Program-made: the position numbers and the translations under genes
Source: NIOZ-UU13 sp049287505
Lineage (GTDB): Bacteria; Planctomycetota; Phycisphaerae; Sedimentisphaerales; Anaerobacaceae
Length of the DNA: 8,253 nucleotides
Direction of reading: 5' to 3'
Assembly: GCA_049287505.1 (NCBI GenBank)
Contig: JBAQFY010000254.1
Location: 1 to 8,253 of the forward strand
In this document: one piece after another, positions 1 through 5,660 of the stretch
Numbering within the stretch: position 1 is the first letter of the stretch
Layout of the letters: each line of letters starts with the position of its first letter
The notes under the pieces: generated by a model
Told to the model about the DNA's origin: nothing
The model's input: only the letters and a program-made list of their open reading frames with translations
Database searches by the model: none

Positions 1-625
1 TTTTTGCTACGTTGGCTACCTCGGCCATCATTTCTTCGTCTATGTGGAGCCGGCCTGCAGTGTCGATTACGACGACGTCGTGACCGTGCTCTTTGGCGTA
101 TTTGAGGGAGTTTTTGGCGAGCTTTACTGAGTTTGTGCCGTCTTCGCTATAGACATCAATATCTATCTGCCGGCCGAGGACAATCAACTGCTCGACAGCG
201 GCGGGTCTCTGGAGGTCATCGGCCACCAGGAGGGGGGTTTTGCCCTTTGCGACCAGATATTTTGCAAGCTTGGCGGCGGTGGTGGTTTTGCCGCAGCCCT
301 GGAGTCCGGCCAACATAATGACGGTAGGCCCTGGCGAGACAAAATAGATACGGGTATCGACCGGCCCCATCAACTTTGTCAGCTCGTCGCTGACGATTTT
401 TACCATAACCTGGCCGGGATGAAGACTCTTTATCACCTCAGCACCAATGGCCGCCTGTGTAACATCCTTGCAGAATTGCTTTACGACGATGTAGTTGACG
501 TCCGCCTCCAGAAGTGCCTTGCGGACATCCCGCATAGCGTCCGAGATATTGGCTTCGGTAATGCGTCCCCGGCCGGCCAGCGACCTGAAAACCGAGCTAA
601 ATTTCTCAGCTAATGATTCAAACAT
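1..625 (-). CDS. ffh: Signal recognition particle GTPase Ffh (SRP54), 5' part
   Basis: The reverse strand reads 208 codons from ATG at 625-623 and is still open at the left edge, so the end of the G domain and the whole M domain lie outside. Ffh binds 4.5S/SRP RNA and signal sequences, and pairs with the FtsY receptor to deliver nascent membrane and secreted proteins. Visible: the N domain (residues 1-87, start MFESLAEKFSSVFRSL, with GRGRITEANI and DVRKALLEADVN), the P-loop GLQGCGKTTT at 107-116, the DLQRPAA motif at 137-143 (commonly DxYRPAA), and DTAGR at 188-192. The N-terminus matches the normal Ffh start, so this ATG is preferred. GAGG ends only 1 nt before the ATG, which is too close for a good Shine-Dalgarno, and repeat sequence runs right up to it. 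The SRP RNA-binding region is not in view. Identification is very secure. Confidence 0.97.
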   Translation of the reverse strand, partial: MFESLAEKFSSVFRSLAGRGRITEANISDAMRDVRKALLEADVNYIVVKQFCKDVTQAAIGAEVIKSLHPGQVMVKIVSDELTKLMGPVDTRIYFVSPGPTVIMLAGLQGCGKTTTAAKLAKYLVAKGKTPLLVADDLQRPAAVEQLIVLGRQIDIDVYSEDGTNSVKLAKNSLKYAKEHGHDVVVIDTAGRLHIDEEMMAEVANVAK

Positions 626-760
626 ACCTCGATGCTCGATACCCGATACTCGATGCTTCCGCCTTCGCTGTCATTTCTTCGCCAAGGCTACGAAGGAACC
701 AGCTACGGCGGACAAGCGATACTCGACGTCGTCGCCCCTTCGGCAAGCTCAGAGCAGGCG
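626..760. repeat. Repeat-rich ffh leader (TCGAT-type and REP-like repeats)
   Basis: Three kinds of short repeat are packed between the promoter and start codon of ffh. At 628-657 the octamer CTCGATGC occurs twice around CGATAC units. At 677-695 CTTCG and CGAAG flank an inverted element containing CCAAGGCTA. At 736-755 CCCTTCGGCAAGCTCAGAGC resembles the dispersed REP-like elements of many environmental genomes, and a relative lies at 5369-5473. They look like genome-wide intergenic repeats, not coding sequence. Whether they affect ffh expression cannot be told. Confidence 0.5.
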
Positions 761-780
761 TGGCGACAACGGCTAAACGA

Positions 781-799
781 CCCCCAATAAATTTGGGGG
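781..799. other. Hairpin in the ffh leader
   Basis: CCCCCAA and TTGGGGG form a perfect 7-bp stem around the 5-nt loop TAAAT. It would form in the ffh leader RNA roughly 35 nt after the predicted transcription start. No T-run follows on either strand, so it is not a classical terminator. Apart from the repeats, promoter and this hairpin, 626-860 shows nothing else. Confidence 0.4.
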
Positions 800-840
800 A
801 AGCCGCAACTACGAACCTTAAACATTACGGCAAAGTTATT

Positions 841-869
841 ATTCTAAACTCGCCGAGGTGATTCTGCAA
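841..869 (-). promoter_or_regulatory. Sigma-70-type promoter reading toward ffh
   Basis: On the reverse strand, TTGCAG (869-864) is followed after exactly 17 nt by TAGAAT (846-841), five of six matches to the -10 consensus. Transcription would start near 835 and give ffh a leader of about 210 nt. The same -35 hexamer with 17-nt spacing occurs at 2002-2030 on the forward strand. No experimental start site is known from the sequence. Confidence 0.5.
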
Positions 870-967
870 GAACAAAATCTGCCAATCACTATGTTGACTA
901 TGTCGATGGATGTAAGGCTGTCTTAAAAAACTTGGCAAAGCCGTCCGAAAATATCTGGAATTTTTGT

Positions 968-1150
968 TTAACAATTTTCATAAGTTCGCCGATAAGATAA
1001 CAAAGGCTGATTGGGGTGGAATCTTTCTTCGGGAAGTCTTGATAGAACTAAAAGGCGTTCCATAGAATATTTCAGATTAGACAAATGCGGATTCTTGAAT
1101 AGCTGTTCGCAGGCAAAACGCCAACCTGAGTCTTTCGGGGCTATCGTCAT
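968..1150 (-). CDS. Doubtful small hypothetical ORF, 60 aa
   Basis: An ATG at 1150-1148 opens 60 codons (starts MTIAPKDSGWRFACEQLF, ends RRTYENC). The ORF is diverged by 44 bp from the gene starting at 1195. It has no recognisable domain, signal peptide or membrane segment, is basic, and has only a weak GAG as Shine-Dalgarno. It is kept because nothing else explains this stretch and it is not a shadow of another gene. The forward strand here also has short open stretches in different frames, so the region may be non-coding or decayed. No function is proposed. Confidence 0.2.
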   Translation of the reverse strand: MTIAPKDSGWRFACEQLFKNPHLSNLKYSMERLLVLSRLPEERFHPNQPLLSYRRTYENC

Positions 1151-1194
1151 TGGCGGTTAAACTCGCAGATATTTGTAATGGGAGTTTAGTAAAA

Positions 1195-1611
1195 ATGAAA
1201 GAAGCAATAATAGTAGCCGGCGAAAACAAGTTTGACGCTGCCTGGCTAAGACACTGTTTAGGAAATGAAGGTTACAACTCAATACTATGTGAAACAGTAG
1301 AGGAAATTATCGAAGAGCTGGGTACCCTTCGAAGCTGCGACGTGTCTGTGCCATTGGTAGTTATAGCGCCAACAATATTAAAAAACATCCGCGACAATGT
1401 GGTTAACCGGCTAAGTAAATGTGCGCCGGAGGTTCCTTTTATTCTGCTTGAGAAGGAGAATTTGCCGGAGGCATTCGAGCGGATTTGTGCCAATCGGGTG
1501 AAATTTAAGTGGGAAGGAAATCCGTTAGCTAAGACGCTCGAAGCAGCCGGCGTGGAGGTGACCTGCTTTGAGAACAAACAAAGCAAAAGAACCCGTACGC
1601 AAACAAAATAA
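1195..1611 (+). CDS. Small receiver-fold-like protein lacking phosphorylation residues, 138 aa
   Basis: The ATG at 1195 is chosen over an upstream TTG (1150) because GGGAG lies at 1180-1184, 10 nt before it. The product (MKEAIIVAGENKFDAAWLRH...) shows an alternating beta/alpha pattern typical of response-regulator receivers: strand 3-8 (EAIIVA), helix 13-26, strand 28-33, helix 35-46, strand 53-58 (PLVVIA), helix 62-76, strand 80-85 (VPFILL). The acidic pair expected after strand 1 is GEN, and the phospho-acceptor Asp after strand 3 is replaced by APT, so no phosphotransfer is expected. The tail (126-138) is Lys/Arg/Thr-rich. At 138 aa it is one domain with no output module. It has no membrane segment and is probably cytoplasmic. 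The fold call is inferred from pattern only; a hypothetical protein is the safe name. It stands alone, with no operon partner. Confidence 0.75.
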   Translation: MKEAIIVAGENKFDAAWLRHCLGNEGYNSILCETVEEIIEELGTLRSCDVSVPLVVIAPTILKNIRDNVVNRLSKCAPEVPFILLEKENLPEAFERICANRVKFKWEGNPLAKTLEAAGVEVTCFENKQSKRTRTQTK

Positions 1612-1627
1612 AGCATCGTTACACCTG

Positions 1628-1835
1628 TTACCATACCAACGGCATAAAGGGGTGTGCGCCACTTTCTTTGAATTTTAGCCCGGCAGTAAGCCACTGTATA
1701 ACTGCAAGGGCAGTTATCGCTCCCAAAGCCTATTTGAGCAACACGCCCTCACGGTCGCGGCTCTGTTTCGAGTAAGCGCATATATTTTTCGTGAACCGTA
1801 TAATTATTTATATAACGACATTCTGTGCCTTTTGG
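1628..1835 (-). pseudogene. Possible decayed coding remnant with one TM-like segment
   Basis: On the reverse strand two protein-like open stretches lie end to end in different frames. The first (1835-1749, 28 codons, containing YTVHEKYMRLLETEPRP) ends in TGA. The second (1729-1628, 33 codons) begins ALGAITALAVIQWLTAGL, a plausible membrane helix, and ends GAHPFMPLVW then TAA. Joining them needs one stop readthrough and a 1-nt shift near 1730. There is no start codon with a ribosome-binding site. It could be the C-terminal relic of a membrane protein, but open stretches this short also arise by chance. The protein family is not recognised. Confidence 0.22.
1698..1717. other. Perfect inverted repeat
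   Basis: ATAACTGC and GCAGTTAT form an 8-bp perfect stem around the tetraloop AAGG. No T-run follows on either strand. It lies inside the possible reverse-strand remnant and about 85 nt after the stop codon of the 1195-1611 gene, so it might be an RNA 3'-end hairpin for that gene or a protein-binding site. The rest of 1836-2000 holds nothing I can support. Confidence 0.35.
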
Positions 1836-2001
1836 TCAAGTCTAGGCAGCGATGCAGAGTTATTATTCTATTTGAAATATGGGTGGTCTCGGCTGGTACC
1901 GAATTGCGATAAGTCCAGCTATTACAGGACATAACAAAGATGCAGGATTTTGCACAGCTCTGAGAGGTTATTTTTTATTAAAAGTTTTTAGAAAAATATG
2001 C

Positions 2002-2035
2002 TTGCAGATACGAGAAAACCGAAGTATACTACTTC
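2002..2035 (+). promoter_or_regulatory. Promoter with palindromic operator-like site over the -10 box
   Basis: TTGCAG (2002-2007) and TATACT (2025-2030, five of six consensus bases) are separated by 17 nt. The palindrome GAAGTA-TAC-TACTTC (2021-2035) is a perfect 6-3-6 inverted repeat covering the -10 box, a typical position for a repressor site. A start near 2037 would give a leader of about 270 nt before the 2305 gene. No regulator gene is adjacent, so the binding protein is unknown. The promoter is fair; the operator role is inferred. Confidence 0.45.
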
Positions 2036-2060
2036 ACTTAATTTCGGGTTCATAATGTCG

Positions 2061-2094
2061 GACTTCTGCGTAACGGCCGACCGGAGGAGAAGTC
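2061..2094 (+). other. Leader hairpin holding a GGAGGAG sequence
   Basis: GACTTCT (2061-2067) pairs perfectly with AGAAGTC (2088-2094) around a 20-nt loop that includes most of a Shine-Dalgarno-like GGAGGAG (2083-2089). The only following start nearby (ATG near 2103) opens just three codons. A second small inverted repeat, CTGCA-TAT-TGCAG, lies at 2134-2146. The two may form a structured 5' leader, but no known riboswitch pattern was recognised. Confidence 0.3.
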
Positions 2095-2173
2095 AAACGA
2101 AAATGACCCAATAAAGCAAAGTATTATAAGCATCTGCATATTGCAGTCTTCTAAGTTTTTTCGGAGGAGTATT

Positions 2174-2275
2174 ATGTCTGAAAATGTTTTTTCGTTTTCT
2201 GTTTCGCCGATGGCCGGTTTGTCCGGCAACAAATCCTCGTTCCTTAGCCTATCTTTATTAAGAAACTTCTTTTAG
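2174..2275 (+). CDS. Small ORF, 33 aa, with strong Shine-Dalgarno
   Basis: The sequence TCGGAGGAGTATTATG places GGAGG exactly 6 nt before the ATG. It matches the start region of the next gene (TCGGAGGAAAATTATG, 2292-2307) at 14 of 16 positions. The peptide begins MSENVFSFSVSPMAG and ends SLSLLRNFF. It is Ser/Phe/Leu-rich, has one Lys and one Arg, and shows no clear signal peptide or domain. It stops 29 nt before the 836-aa gene and would share its transcript. It may be a leader peptide, a co-expressed small protein, or the stub of a duplicated 5' end, because the first codons of the two genes also resemble each other. Start signals are strong; function is unknown. Confidence 0.45.
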   Translation: MSENVFSFSVSPMAGLSGNKSSFLSLSLLRNFF

Positions 2276-2304
2276 AAACAGTAATTTTCATTCGGAGGAA
2301 AATT

Positions 2305-4815
2305 ATGTTAGAGAAAAAGTTTTTAAAATACATACTCTCTCTGGTGGTGCTGCTTAGTATTTCGGTCATTATCGCCGATGCAACTGAAGGTGAAGGTGTA
2401 ATGACCGAAGAGGATACACCGGTGTCCATCACGTTACTTGGCAGTGACCCGGATGGTGACTCACTGACCTACAATGTTATAACCGGGCCGTCTCATGGGT
2501 GCCTGAGCAGGACAGCGCCAAAGCTGACCTATACGCCCCAGCCGAATTTCAACGGTACAGACAGCTTTACCTTCAATGTCAACGACGGGACGGTGGACGG
2601 CGTTCCCGTAACCGTGCTAATCAGGGTAAAGGCGGTGAATGACCCGCCGACAGCTAAAGATGACAGTGTAACGACGCAGGAGGACACTCTGGTCTCGATT
2701 ACCTTAGCCGGCTTTGACCCTGACGGGGATGCGCTGAGCTACAGCGTGGTAAAAGGTCCATCCAACGGGAGCCTGAGCGGGACGGGGCCAAACCTGACCT
2801 ATACGCCAAACGCGAATTTCAACGGGTTAGACAGCTTTCTCTTTAAGGTCAACGACGGGACGGTGGACAGCGATGCTGCAACCGTCTCGATAACACTGAA
2901 GGCTGTCAACGACCCGCCGACAGCCAGTTACGTCGGTGCAAAGGTACAGAAGAACCCGCCGATAGCCGAGGACGATAGTGTGACGACCGAGGAAGACACG
3001 CCTGTGTCGATTACTTTAGCAGGCAGTGACCCTGACGAAGATGCGATGAGCTACACTGTTGTAACAGGTCCGTCCTATGGAAGTCTGAGCGGGACAGCGC
3101 CAAACGTGAAGTATACGCCAAATCCAGATTTCAACGGGTCGGACAGTTTTACCTTCAAGGTCAGCGATGAGACAGCGGACAGCGATGCCGCAACGGTGTC
3201 AATTACAGTAACGGCGGCCAACGACCCGCCGAACGCCAATGATGACAGTGCGAGGACGCAGGAGGACACGCCGATAAAAGCGATTGACGTGCTGGCGAAC
3301 GATACAGACGTGGATGATGACCAGCTCACGACGGTTGCTGTTACTCAGGGCGCGAACGGCTCGGTTTCCATCAACGCTGATAACACGCTGAGCTATAGTC
3401 CGAAGACAAACTTTTGCGGCACCGACTCCTTCACCTATACTATCAGTGACGGCAAAGGTGGAACTAATACAGCTACGGTGAATGTCAAGGTCAAGGCGGT
3501 CAATGATGCGCCGATGGCCTACGACGACAGTGTAACGACGCAGGAGGACAGGCCGGTGTCGATTACCTTAGCGAGTGGTGATGCCGACGGAGATTTGTTG
3601 AGCTATAGCGTGGTAACGGAGCCATCTAACGGGAGCTTAACAGGGACAGCGCCAAAGCTGAGATATTTGCCAAAGGAGAATTTCAACGGGTCAGACAGCT
3701 TTACCTTCAAGGTCAGCGATAAAACGGCAGAGAGCGCCATTGCAACCGTCTCAGTAACCGTCAAGGCGGTCAATGATGCACCGACGGCCAACGACGACAG
3801 TGCGTGGACGCAGGAGGACAGGCCGATAGAAAGGATTGATGTGTTAGCAAACGATACTGACGTGGATGATGACTCGCTTAAAATAAGCACTGTTACTCAG
3901 GGCACGCACGGCTCGGTTACTATTAACGCTGATAACACGCTGAGCTATGCCCCCGAGGCGGACTTTTTCGGCACCGATGCGTTCACCTATACGGCCTGTG
4001 ACAGCAAAGGTGAAACCGACACCGCAAAGGTGAACGTCGAGGTCAAGGCGGTCAATGATGCGCCGAGGTTCACTTCAATACCTGTAACCACAGCTACAGT
4101 GGACACGTTATATACTTATGATGTTGACGCCACGGACCCTGATGCGGGAGATACATTAAGTTACTCCTTAACCATCATGCCCACAGGTATGACCATAGAT
4201 GCAGCTACCGGCCTGATAGAGTGGACACCGACGAGCGCCCAGGCGGGGGCCAATGATGTGGCGGTCAGGGTCGCAGATAACGGTAGTGCTTCAGCTTCCC
4301 AGACCCAATCATTTACCATCACCGCAGCTCTGCCGAGCACGCCGGCGACAACTGTCCCGACCACAGCGGATGACTGCAAAACCAAAAAATGCAAAACAAT
4401 ATTACCGGCAGCGTGTAAAAGCGGTATTGTCCAGGCCAGTGACAACGACCGGGGGGAAACCGACTCCGGTTTATATACATCCTATGATTTTTCAGATGTG
4501 TCTATACCCGCAGGTGTTAAAATAGCATCGGTCGTTGTTTATGTGGAACACTTCGAGCAAGAACAATTTCCGGCGGGAAAATTAGAATGGGCTGCCGGTA
4601 CAGGCTGGCCGAGTAACCCGGTAGTTTGGGCCTCAATAAATGCTCCCGTGTACGAAGGAGAACCAAATGAGGCGACAGACTTGTGGGACGTAACAAGTCT
4701 CGTGGACACGCCCGAAAAGGTAAATTCCCTTCAGCTGCAGGTCAGAAACAATGACGACTTTGCAAAGAGAAAAACATTGGTAGATTACATCTATGCCGTA
4801 GTTGAATGGAACTGA
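2305..4815 (+). CDS. Secreted tandem-95/cadherin-like repeat protein, 836 aa
   Basis: The start at 2305 has GGAGG 6 nt upstream. Residues 1-26 are a signal peptide (hydrophobic LSLVVLLSISVII, cleavage likely after ADA). Six repeats of about 90 residues follow, near 28-114, 117-204, 219-309, 311-402, 405-493 and 494-584. Repeats 1, 2, 3 and 5 (type A) carry EDTPVSITLAGSDPDGD and end VNDPP or VNDAP. Repeats 4 and 6 (type B) carry IDVLANDTDVDDD and INADNTLSY. These fit the Big_9/Cadherin_5/tandem-95 families, and the Asp-rich motifs suggest calcium binding. Residues 585-676 resemble a He_PIG domain (PTGMTIDAATGLIEWTP). A Pro/Thr linker with CKTKKC follows, then an unrecognised beta-rich domain (704-836). 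No PEP-CTERM, LPXTG or other anchor is seen, so it is probably released or held non-covalently. A role in adhesion or matrix is likely; the ligand is unknown. Repeat 1 lacks its usual lead-in. Confidence 0.93.
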   Translation: MLEKKFLKYILSLVVLLSISVIIADATEGEGVMTEEDTPVSITLLGSDPDGDSLTYNVITGPSHGCLSRTAPKLTYTPQPNFNGTDSFTFNVNDGTVDGVPVTVLIRVKAVNDPPTAKDDSVTTQEDTLVSITLAGFDPDGDALSYSVVKGPSNGSLSGTGPNLTYTPNANFNGLDSFLFKVNDGTVDSDAATVSITLKAVNDPPTASYVGAKVQKNPPIAEDDSVTTEEDTPVSITLAGSDPDEDAMSYTVVTGPSYGSLSGTAPNVKYTPNPDFNGSDSFTFKVSDETADSDAATVSITVTAANDPPNANDDSARTQEDTPIKAIDVLANDTDVDDDQLTTVAVTQGANGSVSINADNTLSYSPKTNFCGTDSFTYTISDGKGGTNTATVNVKVKAVNDAPMAYDDSVTTQEDRPVSITLASGDADGDLLSYSVVTEPSNGSLTGTAPKLRYLPKENFNGSDSFTFKVSDKTAESAIATVSVTVKAVNDAPTANDDSAWTQEDRPIERIDVLANDTDVDDDSLKISTVTQGTHGSVTINADNTLSYAPEADFFGTDAFTYTACDSKGETDTAKVNVEVKAVNDAPRFTSIPVTTATVDTLYTYDVDATDPDAGDTLSYSLTIMPTGMTIDAATGLIEWTPTSAQAGANDVAVRVADNGSASASQTQSFTITAALPSTPATTVPTTADDCKTKKCKTILPAACKSGIVQASDNDRGETDSGLYTSYDFSDVSIPAGVKIASVVVYVEHFEQEQFPAGKLEWAAGTGWPSNPVVWASINAPVYEGEPNEATDLWDVTSLVDTPEKVNSLQLQVRNNDDFAKRKTLVDYIYAVVEWN

Positions 4816-4983
4816 GCTCTGCGCACTGAAAATCAGGGATAGATTATTATCACAATGCTGCCCGTATCTGTAATAACGCGTGCACAGGGGTTGAATTTTT
4901 TTAAAACTTACTGTCTTGGTCCTGCCTGTTACGGAATCCTAATCTGCGTTAATGTGACATTGTAAGAAAATTTAAAATTGAAT
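4816..4983. other. Intergenic stretch without a recognised feature
   Basis: After the stop of the 836-aa gene no convincing hairpin-plus-T terminator is found. A T-run at about 4894-4902 lacks a proper stem. No ORF or repeat stands out before the promoter at 4984. Confidence 0.5.
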
Positions 4984-5011
4984 TTGCACTTAGTCAAATA
5001 TCAAGTATAAT
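4984..5011 (+). promoter_or_regulatory. Sigma-70-type promoter
   Basis: TTGCAC (4984-4989) and a perfect TATAAT (5006-5011) are spaced 16 nt apart in an AT-rich stretch. Transcription would begin near 5018. No forward gene with a good ribosome-binding site follows for almost 1 kb. The product is therefore either an untranslated RNA ending near 5222 or an antisense transcript of the reverse ORFs at 5080-5394. Confidence 0.5.
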
Positions 5012-5079
5012 ATATATAGCAAGCATAAGTGAGGGGAAATCAGAAAGGGAGCCTTAAACAGTCCGATATGTTTTTCCGC

Positions 5080-5160
5080 TTATGCCGGTTGTTTGTGAGA
5101 GTCAATATAGCGAATGGAGTCCGAACGGGTTTGAGTGATTGCCCGTTTAGCTGCTAACAT
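5080..5160 (-). CDS. Small ORF, 26 aa, with strong Shine-Dalgarno
   Basis: On the reverse strand AAAGGAG (5174-5168) sits 7 nt before an ATG at 5160-5158. The start region GGAGTAGTATTATG resembles that of the small ORF at 2174. The peptide, starting MLAAKRAITQTRSDSIRY and ending SHKQPA, is polar and basic, with no membrane segment. It begins 33 nt after the stop of the reverse fragment at 5194, as if last in an operon. The whole ORF lies antisense to the candidate RNA at 5018-5222. It is too polar for a typical type I toxin. Start signals are good; function is unknown. Confidence 0.35.
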   Translation of the reverse strand: MLAAKRAITQTRSDSIRYIDSHKQPA

Positions 5161-5184
5161 AATACTACTCCTTTCTTCTATTTG

Positions 5185-5222
5185 GGGGGCTGGTCACCAC
5201 ACGGTCAGCTCCCATTTTTTTT
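5185..5222 (+). terminator. Possible intrinsic terminator
   Basis: GGGGGCTG (5185-5192) pairs with CAGCTCCC (5206-5213) in eight RNA base pairs including one G-U. Inside the loop, ACC/GGT can also pair. The stem is followed by A and then eight T (5215-5222). The shape is good for a forward-strand terminator, but it overlaps the last codons of the reverse-strand fragment 5194-5394. Confidence 0.45.
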
Positions 5223-5394
5223 GCCGGCCATATCCATATCTGCAAACAAACCGAACATCTCTATAGTTTCCTTCAACACTCCACTGCTTCCATCGTGCCA
5301 CTTTTAGATTATTCCTGCTATCCGAAAAAACCACTTCTACGGTTGAGCTAAAAACGCGATTCCTTAGTCCCTTCGGCTGCCCCTTCGACTTCGC
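5194..5394 (-). pseudogene. C-terminal fragment of an unrecognised gene, cut by repeats
   Basis: A reverse frame of 66 codons runs from just after a TGA inside the REP-like repeat (5397-5395) to a TGA at 5196-5194. From about residue 10 it reads as convincing protein: RNRVFSSTVEVVFSDS, then KVARWKQWSVEGNYRDVRF, then VCRYGYGRQKKWELTVW. The composition (four Trp, many Tyr/Arg/Val, alternating hydrophobics) suggests a beta-rich domain, and first codon positions are purine-rich. There is no ATG and no ribosome-binding site before a plausible GTG, so the 5' end is missing, most simply lost to repeat insertion or rearrangement at 5369-5473. The 26-aa ORF follows 33 nt downstream. The family is not recognised. 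An intact gene with an odd start is a less likely alternative. Confidence 0.42.
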
Positions 5395-5474
5395 TCAGGG
5401 CTACGGCTAATTCAGGGCAAGCTTTCTTTCGCCCAGGGCTACGGCTAATTCAGTCAAGCTTTTCTGGCTCAGGA
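5369..5474. repeat. REP-like repeat cluster with a 20-bp perfect direct repeat
   Basis: CAGGGCTACGGCTAATTCAG occurs at 5396-5415 and again, identically, at 5434-5453 (38-bp period), each followed by a CAAGCTTT segment. A partial third unit (CTCAGGA) lies at 5468-5474. The cluster starts with CCCTTCGGC and CCCTTCGACTTCGCTCAGGG (5381-5400), an imperfect palindrome of the REP type; the related motif at 736-755 lies upstream of ffh. Such elements are dispersed and non-coding, and the reverse-strand gene fragment ends here. Between 5475 and 5608 nothing else is supported beyond a short startless reverse frame (5534-5641). Confidence 0.6.
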
Positions 5475-5608
5475 CAGTCTTAGCTTAAAAATCCAGAGCT
5501 TATTTTCGGTCTAATGCCTGTTGGGTCCTAAAACTATTTTGTTATTGGCCAGGCAGGGGCACATTCCAAGAAAAATTTATCATCCAGTAGTACTGCTGCT
5601 AAAAACTC

Positions 5609-5637
5609 TTGACTTTTTTGAGCAAATAGAATAAAAT
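5609..5637 (+). promoter_or_regulatory. Sigma-70-type promoter upstream of the first PEP-CTERM gene
   Basis: TTGACT (5609-5614) and TAAAAT (5632-5637) are spaced 17 nt, each with five of six consensus bases. A start near 5644 would give a leader of about 340 nt for the gene at 5985, passing through the G-rich repeats and the hairpin at 5730-5755. An 8-bp direct repeat AGTAGTAC (5586-5593 and 5651-5658) flanks it. Confidence 0.45.
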
Positions 5638-5660
5638 CATTTTAATAATAAGTAGTACCC

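Larger units (their letters stand above)
5018..5222 (+). ncRNA. Candidate structured small RNA, about 205 nt
   Basis: The segment is bracketed by a promoter (4984-5011) and a hairpin followed by eight T (5185-5222). Its ends can pair: AGAAAGGGAG (5042-5051) with CTCCTTTCT (5168-5176, one bulge), then TTA/TAA (5054-5056 with 5155-5157) and CAG/CTG (5059-5061 with 5151-5153). An internal hairpin AACGGG/CCCGTT lies at 5124-5129 and 5142-5147. A closed rod with an internal arm and this length recalls 6S RNA in outline, but no 6S signature was identified. The competing view is that the reverse strand is coding here: the T-run is then the complement of Gln-Lys-Lys codons and the terminator is accidental. 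Both could hold if this RNA is antisense. Boundaries are predicted. Confidence 0.27.

Noticed and set aside
861..1150. Forward open stretches in shifting frames (for example HYVDYVDGCKAVLKNLAK)
   Set aside because: Three frames would have to be spliced. None has a start with a ribosome-binding site and no family is recognised.
1272..1694. Reverse 140-codon ORF
   Set aside because: It mostly mirrors the forward gene 1195-1611, which has a Shine-Dalgarno and a sensible fold pattern. The reverse product is Ser/Thr-rich shadow-like sequence.
2174..2275. The small ORF as a degenerate PEP-CTERM tail (SLSLLRNFF compared with SLTLLRKRK)
   Set aside because: There is no PEP motif, no hydrophobic span of adequate length and no basic end. 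The likeness is limited to a few bases.
5534..5641. Reverse open stretch with LAAVLLDDKFFLECAPAW
   Set aside because: It is only 35 codons with no start codon. It overlaps a good forward promoter, and open frames of this size are common by chance.
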